Part shown: positions 7,438-17,374 of the stretch, one piece after another
Layout: each line of letters begins with the position of its first letter
How positions within the stretch are numbered: the first letter of the stretch is position 1
NCBI GenBank assembly: GCA_003605065.1
Contig: QZJM01000072.1
Coordinates: 1-52,600, forward strand
From: Dethiobacter sp.
GTDB lineage: Bacteria; Bacillota; Dethiobacteria; DTU022; UBA8154
Reading direction: 5' to 3'
DNA: 52,600 nucleotides
Position numbers and translations under genes: made by a program
Notes under the pieces: generated by a model
What the model was told of the DNA's origin: nothing
Database searches by the model: none
The model's input: only the letters and a program-made list of their open reading frames with translations

Positions 7438-9270
7438 CTACATGCTGAGCTGTTTATTATGACGATCCCGTTCATTTTTATTCAGGTATTTTTTACGCAG
7501 GCGGATATTTTTGGGAGTGACCTCCACTAACTCATCATCTTCAATAAATTCAATGGCCTCCTCCAGGGAAAGGAGACGGGGTTCCTTCAGCCTGACCGTC
7601 TCATCCGAGCCGCTGGCCCGCATGTTAGTGAGCTGTTTGCGCTTGCAGACGTTGACCTCCAGATCCTTATCCCTGTTATTGACACCCACGATCATGCCTT
7701 CATAGACCCTGGTGCCCGGTTCTATAAAGAGGGTCCCCCGCTCTTCCGCCTGCAGCATGCCATAGGTGACGGCTTCCCCCTTCTCCCAGGCAATGAGGGC
7801 GGCCCGAAAACGGGTGCGTATTTCGCCCTTATAGGGCTGATAACCATAGAAACTGTAATTCATGACTCCCCTACCCCGGGTCTCCGTTAAGAACTCGGAA
7901 CGGAAACCTACCAGGCCCCGGGCGGGAACGAGATATTCCATGCGGACATCCCCGCCTCCGGCCGGCGCTACTTTGACTATTTCGCCCTTCCGCCGGCCCA
8001 GGTTTTCCATAACGGCTCCCTGGGCATCTTCCGGAGTAAGGATAATAAGGTATTCCACCGGTTCTGTGAGCACACCATCAATAGTTTTATAGATAACCTC
8101 AGGCTTGGAAACCTGCAGCTCGTAGCCCTCCCGGCGCATGTTCTCAATGAGAATGGAAAGATGTAATTCGCCCCGGCCGGACACTTTAAACTGATCCGGG
8201 CTGTCCGTCTCCTCTACCCGGAGGCTGACATTGGAATTAAGTTCTCTAAAGAGGCGTTCCCTCAACTTGCGGGAGGTGACATGCTCCCCCTCCAGACCGG
8301 CAAAGGGACTGTTATTGACCATGAAAGTCATCGTCAGGGTAGGTTCATCCACTGTTATCACCGGCAGCTGTTCGGGATTTTGCAGATCTGCCAGGGTCTC
8401 ACCGATATTGATCTCCTCCAGGCCGGCGATGGCCACCACATCTCCGGCGAGAGCTTTGTCCACCTCTATTTTTTTCAAGCCGCTGTACACAAAAAGCTTG
8501 GCCGCCTTCCCCTTAGCCAGGAAGCCGTCATGGCGGATGACAGCGATCTGTTCTCCCCGGTTTACAGAGCCGCGCTTGATCATACCGATGGCATATTTGC
8601 CCAGGTAGTTGTCGTGTTCCAGATTAGCAATGAGCATTTGAAAGGGGCCCTGGGGGTCGCAGTCGGGCGGCGTCACATGATCGATGATCGTCTCAAAAAG
8701 GGGCTCCATGTTCAAGCGTTCATCGGACCATTCCCTGACGGCCCAACCTTCCCGGGCAGAGGTATAGAGGACAGGAAAGTCCAGCTGACGGTCATTGGCC
8801 CCCAGCTCAAAGAAAAGATCTATTACTTCGTCCAAAACCTCCAGAGGGCGGGCATCGGTCCGATCCGCTTTATTGATCACTACCAGGGGCTGTAGATCCG
8901 CCTGTAAGGCCTTGCTCAAAACAAACTTAGTCTGCGGCATGGGCCCTTCTGAGGAATCCACAATGAGGAGGACGGCGTTGACCATGCTGAGGGCACGTTC
9001 CACCTCACCCCCAAAATCGGCATGGCCCGGAGTATCCACGATATTTATTTTTATCCCCTTATAATTTACAGCCGTATTCTTGGCCAGAATAGTTATGCCC
9101 CGTTCCCGCTCCAGGTCGTTGGAATCCATAACTCTCTCCACAACAGCCGCATGATCATGGAACGTTCCGCTTTGGCGCAGCAGACAGTCCACCAGGGTGG
9201 TCTTTCCATGGTCAACGTGGGCAATAATAGCTATATTTCGGATCTGTTCCTTAGGCAAATTTCCAACCAT
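7438..9270 (-). CDS. typA: GTP-binding protein TypA/BipA
   Basis: NIAIIAHVDHGKTTLVDCLLRQSGTF...VMDSNDLERERGITILAKNTAV...; 600-residue translational GTPase with TypA C-terminus. Confidence 0.96.
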   Translation of the reverse strand: MVGNLPKEQIRNIAIIAHVDHGKTTLVDCLLRQSGTFHDHAAVVERVMDSNDLERERGITILAKNTAVNYKGIKINIVDTPGHADFGGEVERALSMVNAVLLIVDSSEGPMPQTKFVLSKALQADLQPLVVINKADRTDARPLEVLDEVIDLFFELGANDRQLDFPVLYTSAREGWAVREWSDERLNMEPLFETIIDHVTPPDCDPQGPFQMLIANLEHDNYLGKYAIGMIKRGSVNRGEQIAVIRHDGFLAKGKAAKLFVYSGLKKIEVDKALAGDVVAIAGLEEINIGETLADLQNPEQLPVITVDEPTLTMTFMVNNSPFAGLEGEHVTSRKLRERLFRELNSNVSLRVEETDSPDQFKVSGRGELHLSILIENMRREGYELQVSKPEVIYKTIDGVLTEPVEYLIILTPEDAQGAVMENLGRRKGEIVKVAPAGGGDVRMEYLVPARGLVGFRSEFLTETRGRGVMNYSFYGYQPYKGEIRTRFRAALIAWEKGEAVTYGMLQAEERGTLFIEPGTRVYEGMIVGVNNRDKDLEVNVCKRKQLTNMRASGSDETVRLKEPRLLSLEEAIEFIEDDELVEVTPKNIRLRKKYLNKNERDRHNKQLSM

Positions 9271-9441
9271 TTTATCATTAATCCTCCCTCTAGGCAACAT
9301 TCAAAGTATAGCAGGTGAACGTTAAAGTAGCAAGAACGAATAAATGAAACTGAAAAAACTTAACCCGCCAGCCCCCTGCCTTAGCGAATAAACCTCAAAG
9401 AAAGGGCTTCATAGACCGGAACTGCCACTCCCGGTTTAAGC

Positions 9442-9485
9442 TATAAAAAGGTTAAACCCTTCGAAAACTCCGAAGGGTTACTTTT
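9442..9485 (-). terminator. Hairpin near the typA/tRNA boundary
   Basis: AACCCTTCG-aaaactc-CGAAGGGTT. Confidence 0.5.
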
Positions 9486-9490
9486 ATCAA

Positions 9491-9567
9491 TGGCGCGCCC
9501 GGCAGGATTTGAACCTGCGACCTCCTGATTCGTAGTCAGTTACTCTATCCGGCTGAGCTACGGGCGC
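9491..9567 (-). tRNA. tRNA-Arg (ACG anticodon)
   Basis: GCGCCCGTAGCTCAGCCGGATAGAGTAACTGACTACGAATCAGGAGGTCGCAGGTTCAAATCCTGCCGGGCGCGCCA. Confidence 0.95.
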
Positions 9568-9573
9568 ATATTA

Positions 9574-9668
9574 TGGCGGAGAGAGTGGGATTCGAACCCA
9601 CGAAGCGAGCTTTTACCCGCTTAATCGCTTAGCAGGCGACCGCCTTCGACCGACTCGGCCATCTCTCC
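9574..9668 (-). tRNA. tRNA-Ser (GCT anticodon)
   Basis: GGAGAGATGGCCGAGTCGGTCGAAGGCGGTCGCCTGCTAAGCGAT...GTGGGTTCGAATCCCACTCTCTCCGCCA; long variable arm. Confidence 0.95.
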
Positions 9669-9684
9669 GCGTTTAAACACTCTT

Positions 9685-9771
9685 TGGCGGAGGGGGTGGG
9701 ATTCGAACCCACGGCTCTTTCGAGTCACCGGTTTTCAAGACCGGCTCCTTAAACCGCTCGGACACCCCTCC
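9685..9771 (-). tRNA. tRNA-Ser (TGA anticodon)
   Basis: GGAGGGGTGTCCGAGCGGTTTAAGGAGCCGGTCTTGAAAACCGGTGAC...GTGGGTTCGAATCCCACCCCCTCCGCCA. Confidence 0.95.
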
Positions 9772-10080
9772 CGGGTTTTCCTGGTTCGTTTTGTAGGGAA
9801 AGTATAGCACAAGATGGCCATATTGTCAACCAACAACCACGAAGCGCAGGGCCTGAGGTGCCAGTTTTAAGGCTGCCGCGGGAGACGAAATAAACCATTT
9901 TTCATGGCCACCCCCGCAGTTTCAATTGCTAAAATTAAAAGAAGGATAAAGTCAAAAGGTTGTTTTGGTGATACTTTTTGGCCTTGTTTGTCTACCCTGA
10001 AACAAAACCCGGGGATGAAGCCCAAATCAGAAATCTTAGCAGCAGAAGAACATAATTAAAAAGCAAAGTAAAATAATAGA

Positions 10081-11370
10081 TCAGCCCTGAGCCGGCCGGA
10101 TAATTCCTTCGTGAGAAGGTGGGAAATAGGGCCGCAGCACCTCGGGGATAACCACGCTGCCGTCAGCCTGCTGATAATTTTCCAGGATGGCGGCCAGGGT
10201 CCGCCCGATAGCTACTCCCGAGCCATTCAGGGTATGAACGAACTCCGCTTTAGCCCCCGGAGCAGGCCGAAAGCGTATTCCGGCACGACGGGCCTGGAAA
10301 TCACGAAAATTACTGCAGGAAGAAACCTCCCGGTAAGCGCCGTAAGCGGGAAACCAGATTTCCAGGTCATATTTTTTGGCGGCAGCAAAGCCCAAATCTC
10401 CTGTGCACATGAGCACTACACGGTAAGGTATACCCAGAAGCTGTAATACTTTTTCGGCGTTGTTTACCAGCTTCTCCAGCTCCTCGTTAGAATTCTGAGG
10501 CAATGTAAATTTAACCAGCTCCACTTTATTAAACTGGTGCTGCCTGATAAGGCCCCGCGTATCCCTGCCGTGAGCTCCGGCCTCGGCACGGAAGCAGGCG
10601 CTGTAAGCGACGTAGTACAGCGGCAGCTGCTCTGCGGGAAGAATTTCCTCGCGGTGCATATTGGTTACGGGAACCTCGGCAGTGGGAATGAGCCAGTATT
10701 CCGTTCCGGCCACATTAAAGGCATCTTCGGCAAACTTAGGAAACTGCCCGGTGCCCACCATGCTCTGGCTGTGGACTAAAAATGGGGGGAATATTTCCTT
10801 GTAGCCGTGCTCGCCGGTATGCAGATCCAGCATAAAGTTAATCAAGGCCCTTTCCAGCCGGGCACCCTCACCCTGGTAAAGGACAAAGCGAGACCCCGTT
10901 ATTTTACCGGCCCGGGGAAAATCCAGGATGCCCGAAAGCTCACCAATTTCCCAGTGAGCCCTGGGGGAAAAAGCAAACTGCGGGGCCTCCCCCCAGCGGC
11001 GAACCTCAACATTGTCTTCTTCCGCTGAACCGACGGGAACCTCGGGATCAGGGAGATTTGGTATATGTAGAAGGATTTTTTCCAGATTCTCTTCGATTTC
11101 TTTAAGCTCTTCATCCAGAGTTTTGATGCGCTCGTTTACATTGCGCATCTGTCCCATAAATTCTTCTGCATCCAGGCCCTCCTTTTTTAAGCGGCCCACT
11201 TCCCTGGAAACGGTATTGCGCTGGTATTTTAAAGCTTCAACTTCCTGAAGCAGGTCCCGGCGCCTCATATCCAGCTGTAAAAATTCCTCCAGGGCAGCTT
11301 TTTCTCCCTTGGCATTGATGGCCTGGCGCACTGCTTCCGTATTTTCCCGGACAAAACGTAAATCCAGCAT
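10081..11370 (-). CDS. serS: Seryl-tRNA synthetase
   Basis: [24 protein letters not shown]...; class II motifs [37 protein letters not shown]. Confidence 0.97.
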   Translation of the reverse strand: MLDLRFVRENTEAVRQAINAKGEKAALEEFLQLDMRRRDLLQEVEALKYQRNTVSREVGRLKKEGLDAEEFMGQMRNVNERIKTLDEELKEIEENLEKILLHIPNLPDPEVPVGSAEEDNVEVRRWGEAPQFAFSPRAHWEIGELSGILDFPRAGKITGSRFVLYQGEGARLERALINFMLDLHTGEHGYKEIFPPFLVHSQSMVGTGQFPKFAEDAFNVAGTEYWLIPTAEVPVTNMHREEILPAEQLPLYYVAYSACFRAEAGAHGRDTRGLIRQHQFNKVELVKFTLPQNSNEELEKLVNNAEKVLQLLGIPYRVVLMCTGDLGFAAAKKYDLEIWFPAYGAYREVSSCSNFRDFQARRAGIRFRPAPGAKAEFVHTLNGSGVAIGRTLAAILENYQQADGSVVIPEVLRPYFPPSHEGIIRPAQG

Positions 11371-11410
11371 ATTTTTTATCCCACCTAATCATCTTTTAAA
11401 AGATCATTTT

Positions 11411-11455
11411 ACCGGGGTAAAAAAACAGCGGCTTTGCGGCTGTTTTTTACCGCGT
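11411..11455 (-). terminator. Hairpin plus T-run between argS and serS
   Basis: Minus strand AAAAAACAGCCGCAAAGCCGCTGTTTTTTTACC. Confidence 0.65.
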
Positions 11456-13192
11456 TTACATTTCCTCAGGCGCCTCTATTCCCAGCAGAGCCAGGCCATT
11501 ATGCAGGACAACACGAACGCCCTTGATCAGCAGGAGCCGTGCTCTCCTCAGGTTTTGGTCTGCGGTAAGAACAGGGCAGTTATGATAAAATTTATTAAAA
11601 TCCCTGGCCAGATCCACAAGATAGCGTGCCAGGTAAGAAGGACGGTAGTCCTGCGCCGCACGCCTGACCTGCTCCCCAAAGCGCGCCAGGGTAATAACAA
11701 GCTGCTCCTCTTCGGGAGAGCTTAAAAAGCCTGTTTCCAGGAGAGCGGGGAAATTATGCTCCAAAGCCAGAGAAACCTCTTCCCCTTCCTGAGCTGCCTT
11801 TCTAAAAATACTGCAGATCCTGGCATGGGCATACTGGACATAAGGGGCCGTTTCCCCGGAAAAATCCAGTACTTTATCCCAATCGAACTCTATATCTTTA
11901 ATGCGGTCGTTTATTAAATCGCCGAATATAACCGCACCCAGGCCTACCATACGCGCCGCATTTTCCTTATGGAGCAAATCCGGGTTTTTCTCCCGGATAA
12001 TGTTATGAGCCAGATCCAGGGCCCTGTTAAGAACATCTTCCAGGAAAACGACCCGGCCTTCCCGTGTGGACATTCGACCTTCCTTAAAATGAATCAACCC
12101 GAAGGGAATGTGGACACAGTCCTGGGCCCAGGAATAACCCAATAACTCCAGGATTTTGAAAAGCTGCTTAAAATGCAGGGTCTGTTCGGCGCCTACCACA
12201 TACAAAAGTTTATGGAAACGGTATTGTTCATACCTGTAAATAGCGGCCGCCAGGTCCCTGGTTATATACAGGGTAGCACCATCTTTTTTGCGCAGCAGGC
12301 AGGGAGGCAGCCCGTAAGGCTCCAGATCCGCGATCAGGGCTCCCTGGCTTTCTTTAGCCAGTCCTTTTTCCACAGCCAGCCCGATGGTCCCCTCCAGCAG
12401 GGGGTTATAAAAGCTTTCCCCCTGGTAAGAATCAAACCGGATTCCCAGGAAGCTGTAAAGCCTTTTAAATTCTTCCAGGCTTAAAGCACGGAAGCGCTCC
12501 CAGAGCTGCACGGCTTCCGCCTCGTTCATTTCCAGGTTTCGGAACCAGAGACGGGCCTCCTCCTCCAGTTCGGGGTTTATCTCCGCTTCCTTATGAAAAA
12601 GGACGTAAAGGTTATAGAGATAATGGACAGGGTCCTCTTCCAGGCGGGAGCCATCACCCCAGCGTTTGTAAGCCACAATTAGCTTGCCAAACTGGGTGCC
12701 CCAGTCTCCCAGGTGGTTAACCCCCACTACACGGTAGCCCATGATGCTGTAAAGACGGTAAAGGGCGCTGCCGATTACCGTGGAGCGCAGGTGCCCGATG
12801 CCAAAAGGTTTGGCAATATTAGGAGCGGAATAATCGATAACTACGGTTTGTCCCTGTCCTTCCCCGTTGCGGCCGTACTCCGGACCCAGTCTTGTAATTT
12901 CCGGTAAAAGCCTGGAAAACAGGTAAGGGCGGTGCACATAAAAATTAAGGTACGGCCCTGCACTCTGGACCTTTTCCAGGTATTCCGCAGGCTTTATTTT
13001 GGCGGCAAGCTCGGCGGCGATAATATGGGGCGGCCTTTTCTGGGAGCGGGCCAGCCCATAACAGGGAAAAGCATATTCCCCCAGGCCCGGCTCCGGCGGA
13101 ATTTCCAGGGAAAAAGCCACTTCCCCGGGGTCCATGCCGGTAAGGGAAGAAAGCAGGTAACAGATCTCTTCTTTAAAGGCAAGCAAGCTCAA
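11456..13192 (-). CDS. argS: Arginyl-tRNA synthetase
   Basis: YSAPNIAKPFGIGHLRSTVIGSALYRLYSIMGYRV, MSTREGRVVFLEDVL, TAPYVQYAHARICSI and C-terminal DALR-type segment. Confidence 0.95.
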   Translation of the reverse strand: MSLLAFKEEICYLLSSLTGMDPGEVAFSLEIPPEPGLGEYAFPCYGLARSQKRPPHIIAAELAAKIKPAEYLEKVQSAGPYLNFYVHRPYLFSRLLPEITRLGPEYGRNGEGQGQTVVIDYSAPNIAKPFGIGHLRSTVIGSALYRLYSIMGYRVVGVNHLGDWGTQFGKLIVAYKRWGDGSRLEEDPVHYLYNLYVLFHKEAEINPELEEEARLWFRNLEMNEAEAVQLWERFRALSLEEFKRLYSFLGIRFDSYQGESFYNPLLEGTIGLAVEKGLAKESQGALIADLEPYGLPPCLLRKKDGATLYITRDLAAAIYRYEQYRFHKLLYVVGAEQTLHFKQLFKILELLGYSWAQDCVHIPFGLIHFKEGRMSTREGRVVFLEDVLNRALDLAHNIIREKNPDLLHKENAARMVGLGAVIFGDLINDRIKDIEFDWDKVLDFSGETAPYVQYAHARICSIFRKAAQEGEEVSLALEHNFPALLETGFLSSPEEEQLVITLARFGEQVRRAAQDYRPSYLARYLVDLARDFNKFYHNCPVLTADQNLRRARLLLIKGVRVVLHNGLALLGIEAPEEM

Positions 13193-13350
13193 TCACTGTC
13201 CTTTGCTGCATCCAGGTATGTAACCTTTTTTCTTATTCTACCTTAAATAAAGTTGGAAAACAATGGGACAGGTAAAAATAGCCTGTGGCTGACTAGATAG
13301 TTGTACCGGTCATTATAGCCATTCTGCCCGGTAATTATGAATTATGTGGC

Positions 13351-15492
13351 CTACTCCGGATTAATATAGAAAGGATACTTGAATTCCAGAACCGGGGAGG
13401 GATAGCCAAAAGGCGGCTTCCAGGGCTCGCCCTCCACGTATAAAACAATACTATTTAGCTGGAAGTTGCTGCCAAGAGTCAGCAGTATTGAATCCAAAAA
13501 GAGTGTCGCCAGTGCTTTCTCTTCCAGGCTTCCCTCCGGTGGAAATAATTTTATAAAGGAAGAATCCCAGTCCAGGATAATTTCTTCCCGCATAACCTTA
13601 ATGGTGCGCGGCTCCGGCACTAACGGAAGGAAACGCCTGCTTTCCGCCAGAAGGATCCTGAGCAGATCCTCAGGGGTATTATATTTATTCCCCAGCCGTA
13701 CTGCCTCACGGGGAAGCAGGAAATAACGTTCTCCGGAGCGGTAGGGGAGATAAAGCATTGTTTTACTCTTAGCAGGGGGACGCGAAGGAAAGACACCATT
13801 AATCATAAAGCCTCCGGCACCGAAGGCCTGAGCCTTCTTTCCTTCCACCAGAAAACGGATCCCTTCGACAGAAGAGAACTGGGAGGCCGTAAGTACCAGG
13901 GAATCAATGATGCCGGTAACCTGCCTGGAATCTCCCAGCCGGTTAAGTTCTTCGGGAAGATCAATCAGGGCGATACCATCCTCAAATATTACTTTAATGC
14001 CGGCATCTTTGGGGATAGTGCGGGAAAGGCCGCTCAAACGGCGCGGCCCTTTAACAAGCTCGTTAACGGCAGCCTGCAGGACTTGGTCAGTTGTCTTTAC
14101 ACTGCGGCTTACAGGAACCAGGTGCAGGGCATAGTCATCATAAAAATAGAGGGTCAGGTAAAGCTCTTCTCCTGATTTGGTAAAAGTAACGGGACGGTAC
14201 AATTCCTTGCCCTGTTCCAAATCTTCGCCTGTCTCTATTTCCTGTGAAAAATCGGCGGCAGGCATATCCAGAATAAAAATATTCCCCTCATTTCCCGCCA
14301 GGGCCAGAATGTTTCCATCACTTGACAGGGCGATTTTTTCGATACGGCTGGCCATTTCTATTTCCTGCAGGGTGTGGCCGTCTCTGTCAAGCACCAGTAC
14401 CCTGCTGAAGTCTTCACTGTACTCCTGCCAGGAGGAAGCCACGATCCTCTCCCCATAGCGGGAAGTCTGTATATACGCACCGCTGGGTATTTTCTTTTCC
14501 CATAACAAAAAGCCATCCTTGTGAAACAGGAAGAGGTTGCTGCCAACCCCGGGAAAGGAGCTGTAGGCAAGTATATGCTCCCCTTTTTCCGTCAAGTTCA
14601 GTGAACTGATTTCCGTGCTCAGGGAGTGGCGCCACATAAGCAGGGGGGATGTTTCCCCCTTCGGTTCCAGGTTATAAAAATAAAGCACATTCCCGCTGTA
14701 AATAACAGCAAACTCCCCGTTCCCGGAAATATCAGCCGCGGAAGCTTTTTCGGTCCACAGGATTTCCCCGTTTTTCAGAGCTGCCAGGCTGTTCCCCTCC
14801 GGCCCTTTTTCCAGGTAGTAAAGTTTATCTTCAGACAGGAGGTCAAGCTGCAGAAGTGGGCCTGTTTCTTTTTCCCACAACAGAGTTCCCCACTGGTCAA
14901 AAAGATAAAGCTTATAAGCACTGTTTCCTTCTTTTATGGATACGGCCAGGCATTCGCTATCCCGGGACAGGGCCATCTGCTCCACTACTCCTTCAAAACT
15001 CTTTTCCCAGGAGGTGCGGCCGTTATAATGTAAAAAATATACTTTTCCCTGGTCTGTTCCCACGGCGATATAATACCCGTTAGCGTCCAGTTCAGCGACT
15101 ACAGGAAGGCCTTGGAAAGCAGCTTCCCATTTCAGGCGGCCCTGGTTGTCCAGCATATTAACGGATCGGGCATCGGAGCTAAAGAGGATCTCTTTTCCGG
15201 AACCGGAGAGAGCAAGGGCATAGATCTTCATTTCCGGATTCATTACAGAAAAACGGCCTCTTAAAAGCATGTCACCACCGGTATTTTCGAGGCCTGTTAC
15301 CACCGGTTCTATGGGCGACTCCTGGGAATAAGGGATGAACGGAGCACAGGCAGAGCTTAAAAGAAGCAGCAGAAGCAGTACAAAGGCCCATGTTCCAGGA
15401 ATACAAACACAAGCCCCACCCAGGCAGGCATTTCTCCGGAAGAAATCTTTTTTCTTTTTTCTGTTTTTCCTGTAAAGTTTATAAAAAGTCAT
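13351..15492 (-). CDS. Putative lipoprotein with N-terminal beta-propeller and two C-terminal GerMN domains
   Basis: 713 aa; N-terminal hydrophobic segment with LLLLSSAC lipobox-like motif; repeated propeller blades (MALSRDSECLAVSIKEGNSAYKLYLFDQWGTLLWEKE...); two GerMN-like regions (TLYFYDDYALHLVPVSRSVKTTDQVLQAAVNELVKGP... and MLYLPYRSGERYFLLPREAVRL...LRILLAESRRFLPLVP). Confidence 0.8.
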   Translation of the reverse strand: MTFYKLYRKNRKKKKDFFRRNACLGGACVCIPGTWAFVLLLLLLLSSACAPFIPYSQESPIEPVVTGLENTGGDMLLRGRFSVMNPEMKIYALALSGSGKEILFSSDARSVNMLDNQGRLKWEAAFQGLPVVAELDANGYYIAVGTDQGKVYFLHYNGRTSWEKSFEGVVEQMALSRDSECLAVSIKEGNSAYKLYLFDQWGTLLWEKETGPLLQLDLLSEDKLYYLEKGPEGNSLAALKNGEILWTEKASAADISGNGEFAVIYSGNVLYFYNLEPKGETSPLLMWRHSLSTEISSLNLTEKGEHILAYSSFPGVGSNLFLFHKDGFLLWEKKIPSGAYIQTSRYGERIVASSWQEYSEDFSRVLVLDRDGHTLQEIEMASRIEKIALSSDGNILALAGNEGNIFILDMPAADFSQEIETGEDLEQGKELYRPVTFTKSGEELYLTLYFYDDYALHLVPVSRSVKTTDQVLQAAVNELVKGPRRLSGLSRTIPKDAGIKVIFEDGIALIDLPEELNRLGDSRQVTGIIDSLVLTASQFSSVEGIRFLVEGKKAQAFGAGGFMINGVFPSRPPAKSKTMLYLPYRSGERYFLLPREAVRLGNKYNTPEDLLRILLAESRRFLPLVPEPRTIKVMREEIILDWDSSFIKLFPPEGSLEEKALATLFLDSILLTLGSNFQLNSIVLYVEGEPWKPPFGYPSPVLEFKYPFYINPE

Positions 15493-15644
15493 ATGGCCCC
15501 TTCGTTTTAAATTATTTTACTTAGTACTATCCTGAAAATGCAAATCTGTCATAAATAATCCTTTGCCCATGAGAGAGCATTTTCTTTCCTCCGATGGTGA
15601 AGCAAAGCTTCATGGGTGTCTACAGCGAGAAGAATAAGTAAGCA

Positions 15645-15755
15645 AAGCCATGGGGACGGTTCTTTTAAGGTAGGGGACACACACCTCTTTCAGAGGAATG
15701 TCCCCATGGTGTGTCCCCATACCTTAACCAGGAAGACGATGGAACCGTAAGACCG
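15645..15755. repeat. REP-like nested-hairpin element
   Basis: Nested complementary arms ACGGTTC/GAACCGT, TAAGGTA/TACCTTA, GGGGACACAC/GTGTGTCCCC and inner CCTCT/AGAGG hairpin. Confidence 0.6.
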
Positions 15756-15897
15756 TGTGAAAATTAATTTTACAAATCATACGTCCCCGCTTCTTTCTTT
15801 ATTTAAGCTATTATTATTGGGATTAGGTATGTATATCATGCCAATTATGAATATTACTCCCCACTCTGGCCAGATTTTTTGACGATAAGATGACTTT

Positions 15898-17364
15898 TCA
15901 CACAGACTGCCGTCTCCGTGGCGTACTGACCTTTTCCAGTTCCTCCTTGTAATGCTGTATAGAGGGGTCTACGGGAAGAGTAAAGAAAAAGGTGCTTCCC
16001 AATCCCTCCTTGCTCTCCAGCACACCGATTGTTCCACCGTAATGCTCAACTGCTTCCTTGCAGATGGCCAGCCCCAGGCCTGTTCCGCCCAGGTAGCGGG
16101 ACCTGGCCTTGTCCACCCTGTAAAAACGCTCAAAAAGATAAGGGAGGGCTTCTTCCGGTATACCACAGCCGGTATCCTGAACAGTAACAATAATTTGATC
16201 GTCTTTGTTTTCGGCACTGAGTTTTAACCAGCCACCGGAAGGCGTATACTTGATAGCATTATCTAAAAGGTTAAAAAGAACCCTTTTTAAATCTTCGGAA
16301 GAAACATACAGACAGGGAAGATCTCCAGGGATTTCCGAAAAGAGCTTTAAACCTTTACGCTCCACGCGGGGGCGGGTTAAATCTAAAACTTCCTCCAGAA
16401 TTAACTTTAATGACAAGACCTCTCTTTTATCCGCTACTTCCTGTCTCCGGGTAAATTCCAGAAGATCTTCCACAAGGTATATTAAGCGCTGTGTTTCATG
16501 GTTGATATCCTCTAAAAACTCTTTCTGCTCTTGGGCATTTAATTCATAGTTCTGCAGGGACTGCAGGCAGATATGGATAGAAGCCAGGGGTGTCCTCAAT
16601 TCATGGGATACATCGGCTACGAAGCGGGTTAAACGCTGGTTCATATCCTTTACCCTGGCGGCCATGACGTTAAACTGCTGGGCCAGGCGCCCAATTTCAT
16701 CCCCGGAATTGATGGGTATCTTCTGGTCCAGCTTGCCTTCAGCCATCTGCTGGGCCGCCATGGTCAGTTCCTTGATGGGTTCCGTAAGGTGATGGGCAAA
16801 GAGGATCACAAGACCACCGGCAAAAACCATGGCGACAAGAGTGGAAACAACAAGAAAACGGCGTACCGCCGTAAGAGTCTGGTAGACAGGCTTAAGGGAA
16901 GAAGACAGGAACACCGCTCCCAGGGGAGTATCACCCTTTTCCACCGGTACTGCCACCTGGAGGACCCACTGGTCTGAGAGGTCGCTGTATTGTATACTGC
17001 GGCCGGTGCCTCCTTCCAGGGCTTCTTTAATTTCTTCCCGTTCCATCTTCGTGCCTAAAAGCCCTCCGACGCGTAACGAATCCCCTACGACCGTTTTCTG
17101 CGGACTCACCACAATTATCCTGGCGTTAATCTGCCGGCTGAAATTTTCTGCTACGTTGCTTAAAAGAACGGCATCAGCGCCTTCCCGAAGATTGGTGGCA
17201 ATAAATTCGGCCGTCAGCCTGCCGGTCCGTTCCAGATTTTCTTCTGCGGAAGACAGGTAATATTTTTCAAGCATATTTAAAAGAATAAGTCCCGTAACCA
17301 GCATAACCACGGCAATAAGCAGCAAATATGTTATTGTCATGCGCTGGCGAATGCCGTTAAACAT
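15898..17364 (-). CDS. Two-component sensor histidine kinase with extracytoplasmic sensor and HAMP domain
   Basis: TM - extracellular loop - TM - HAMP; H-box FVADVSHELRTPLASI; N-box LLDNAIKYTP; DTGCGIPEEALPYLFERFYRVDKARSR; GGTGLGLAI. Confidence 0.95.
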   Translation of the reverse strand: MFNGIRQRMTITYLLLIAVVMLVTGLILLNMLEKYYLSSAEENLERTGRLTAEFIATNLREGADAVLLSNVAENFSRQINARIIVVSPQKTVVGDSLRVGGLLGTKMEREEIKEALEGGTGRSIQYSDLSDQWVLQVAVPVEKGDTPLGAVFLSSSLKPVYQTLTAVRRFLVVSTLVAMVFAGGLVILFAHHLTEPIKELTMAAQQMAEGKLDQKIPINSGDEIGRLAQQFNVMAARVKDMNQRLTRFVADVSHELRTPLASIHICLQSLQNYELNAQEQKEFLEDINHETQRLIYLVEDLLEFTRRQEVADKREVLSLKLILEEVLDLTRPRVERKGLKLFSEIPGDLPCLYVSSEDLKRVLFNLLDNAIKYTPSGGWLKLSAENKDDQIIVTVQDTGCGIPEEALPYLFERFYRVDKARSRYLGGTGLGLAICKEAVEHYGGTIGVLESKEGLGSTFFFTLPVDPSIQHYKEELEKVSTPRRRQSV

Positions 17365-17374
17365 TATCTAGTTC

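Noticed and set aside
8281-8895. 204-aa plus-strand ORF
   Set aside because: Antisense to typA, no credible RBS or domain.
9780-10080. Open minus-strand frame after serS (...SPKQPFDFILLLILAIETAGVAMKNGLFRLPRQP*)
   Set aside because: No ATG/GTG start with RBS at a sensible position and no recognisable family; treated as non-coding.
13193-13350. Possible T-box or riboswitch upstream of argS
   Set aside because: No T-box core (GGTGGNACCGCG) or other recognised aptamer motif.
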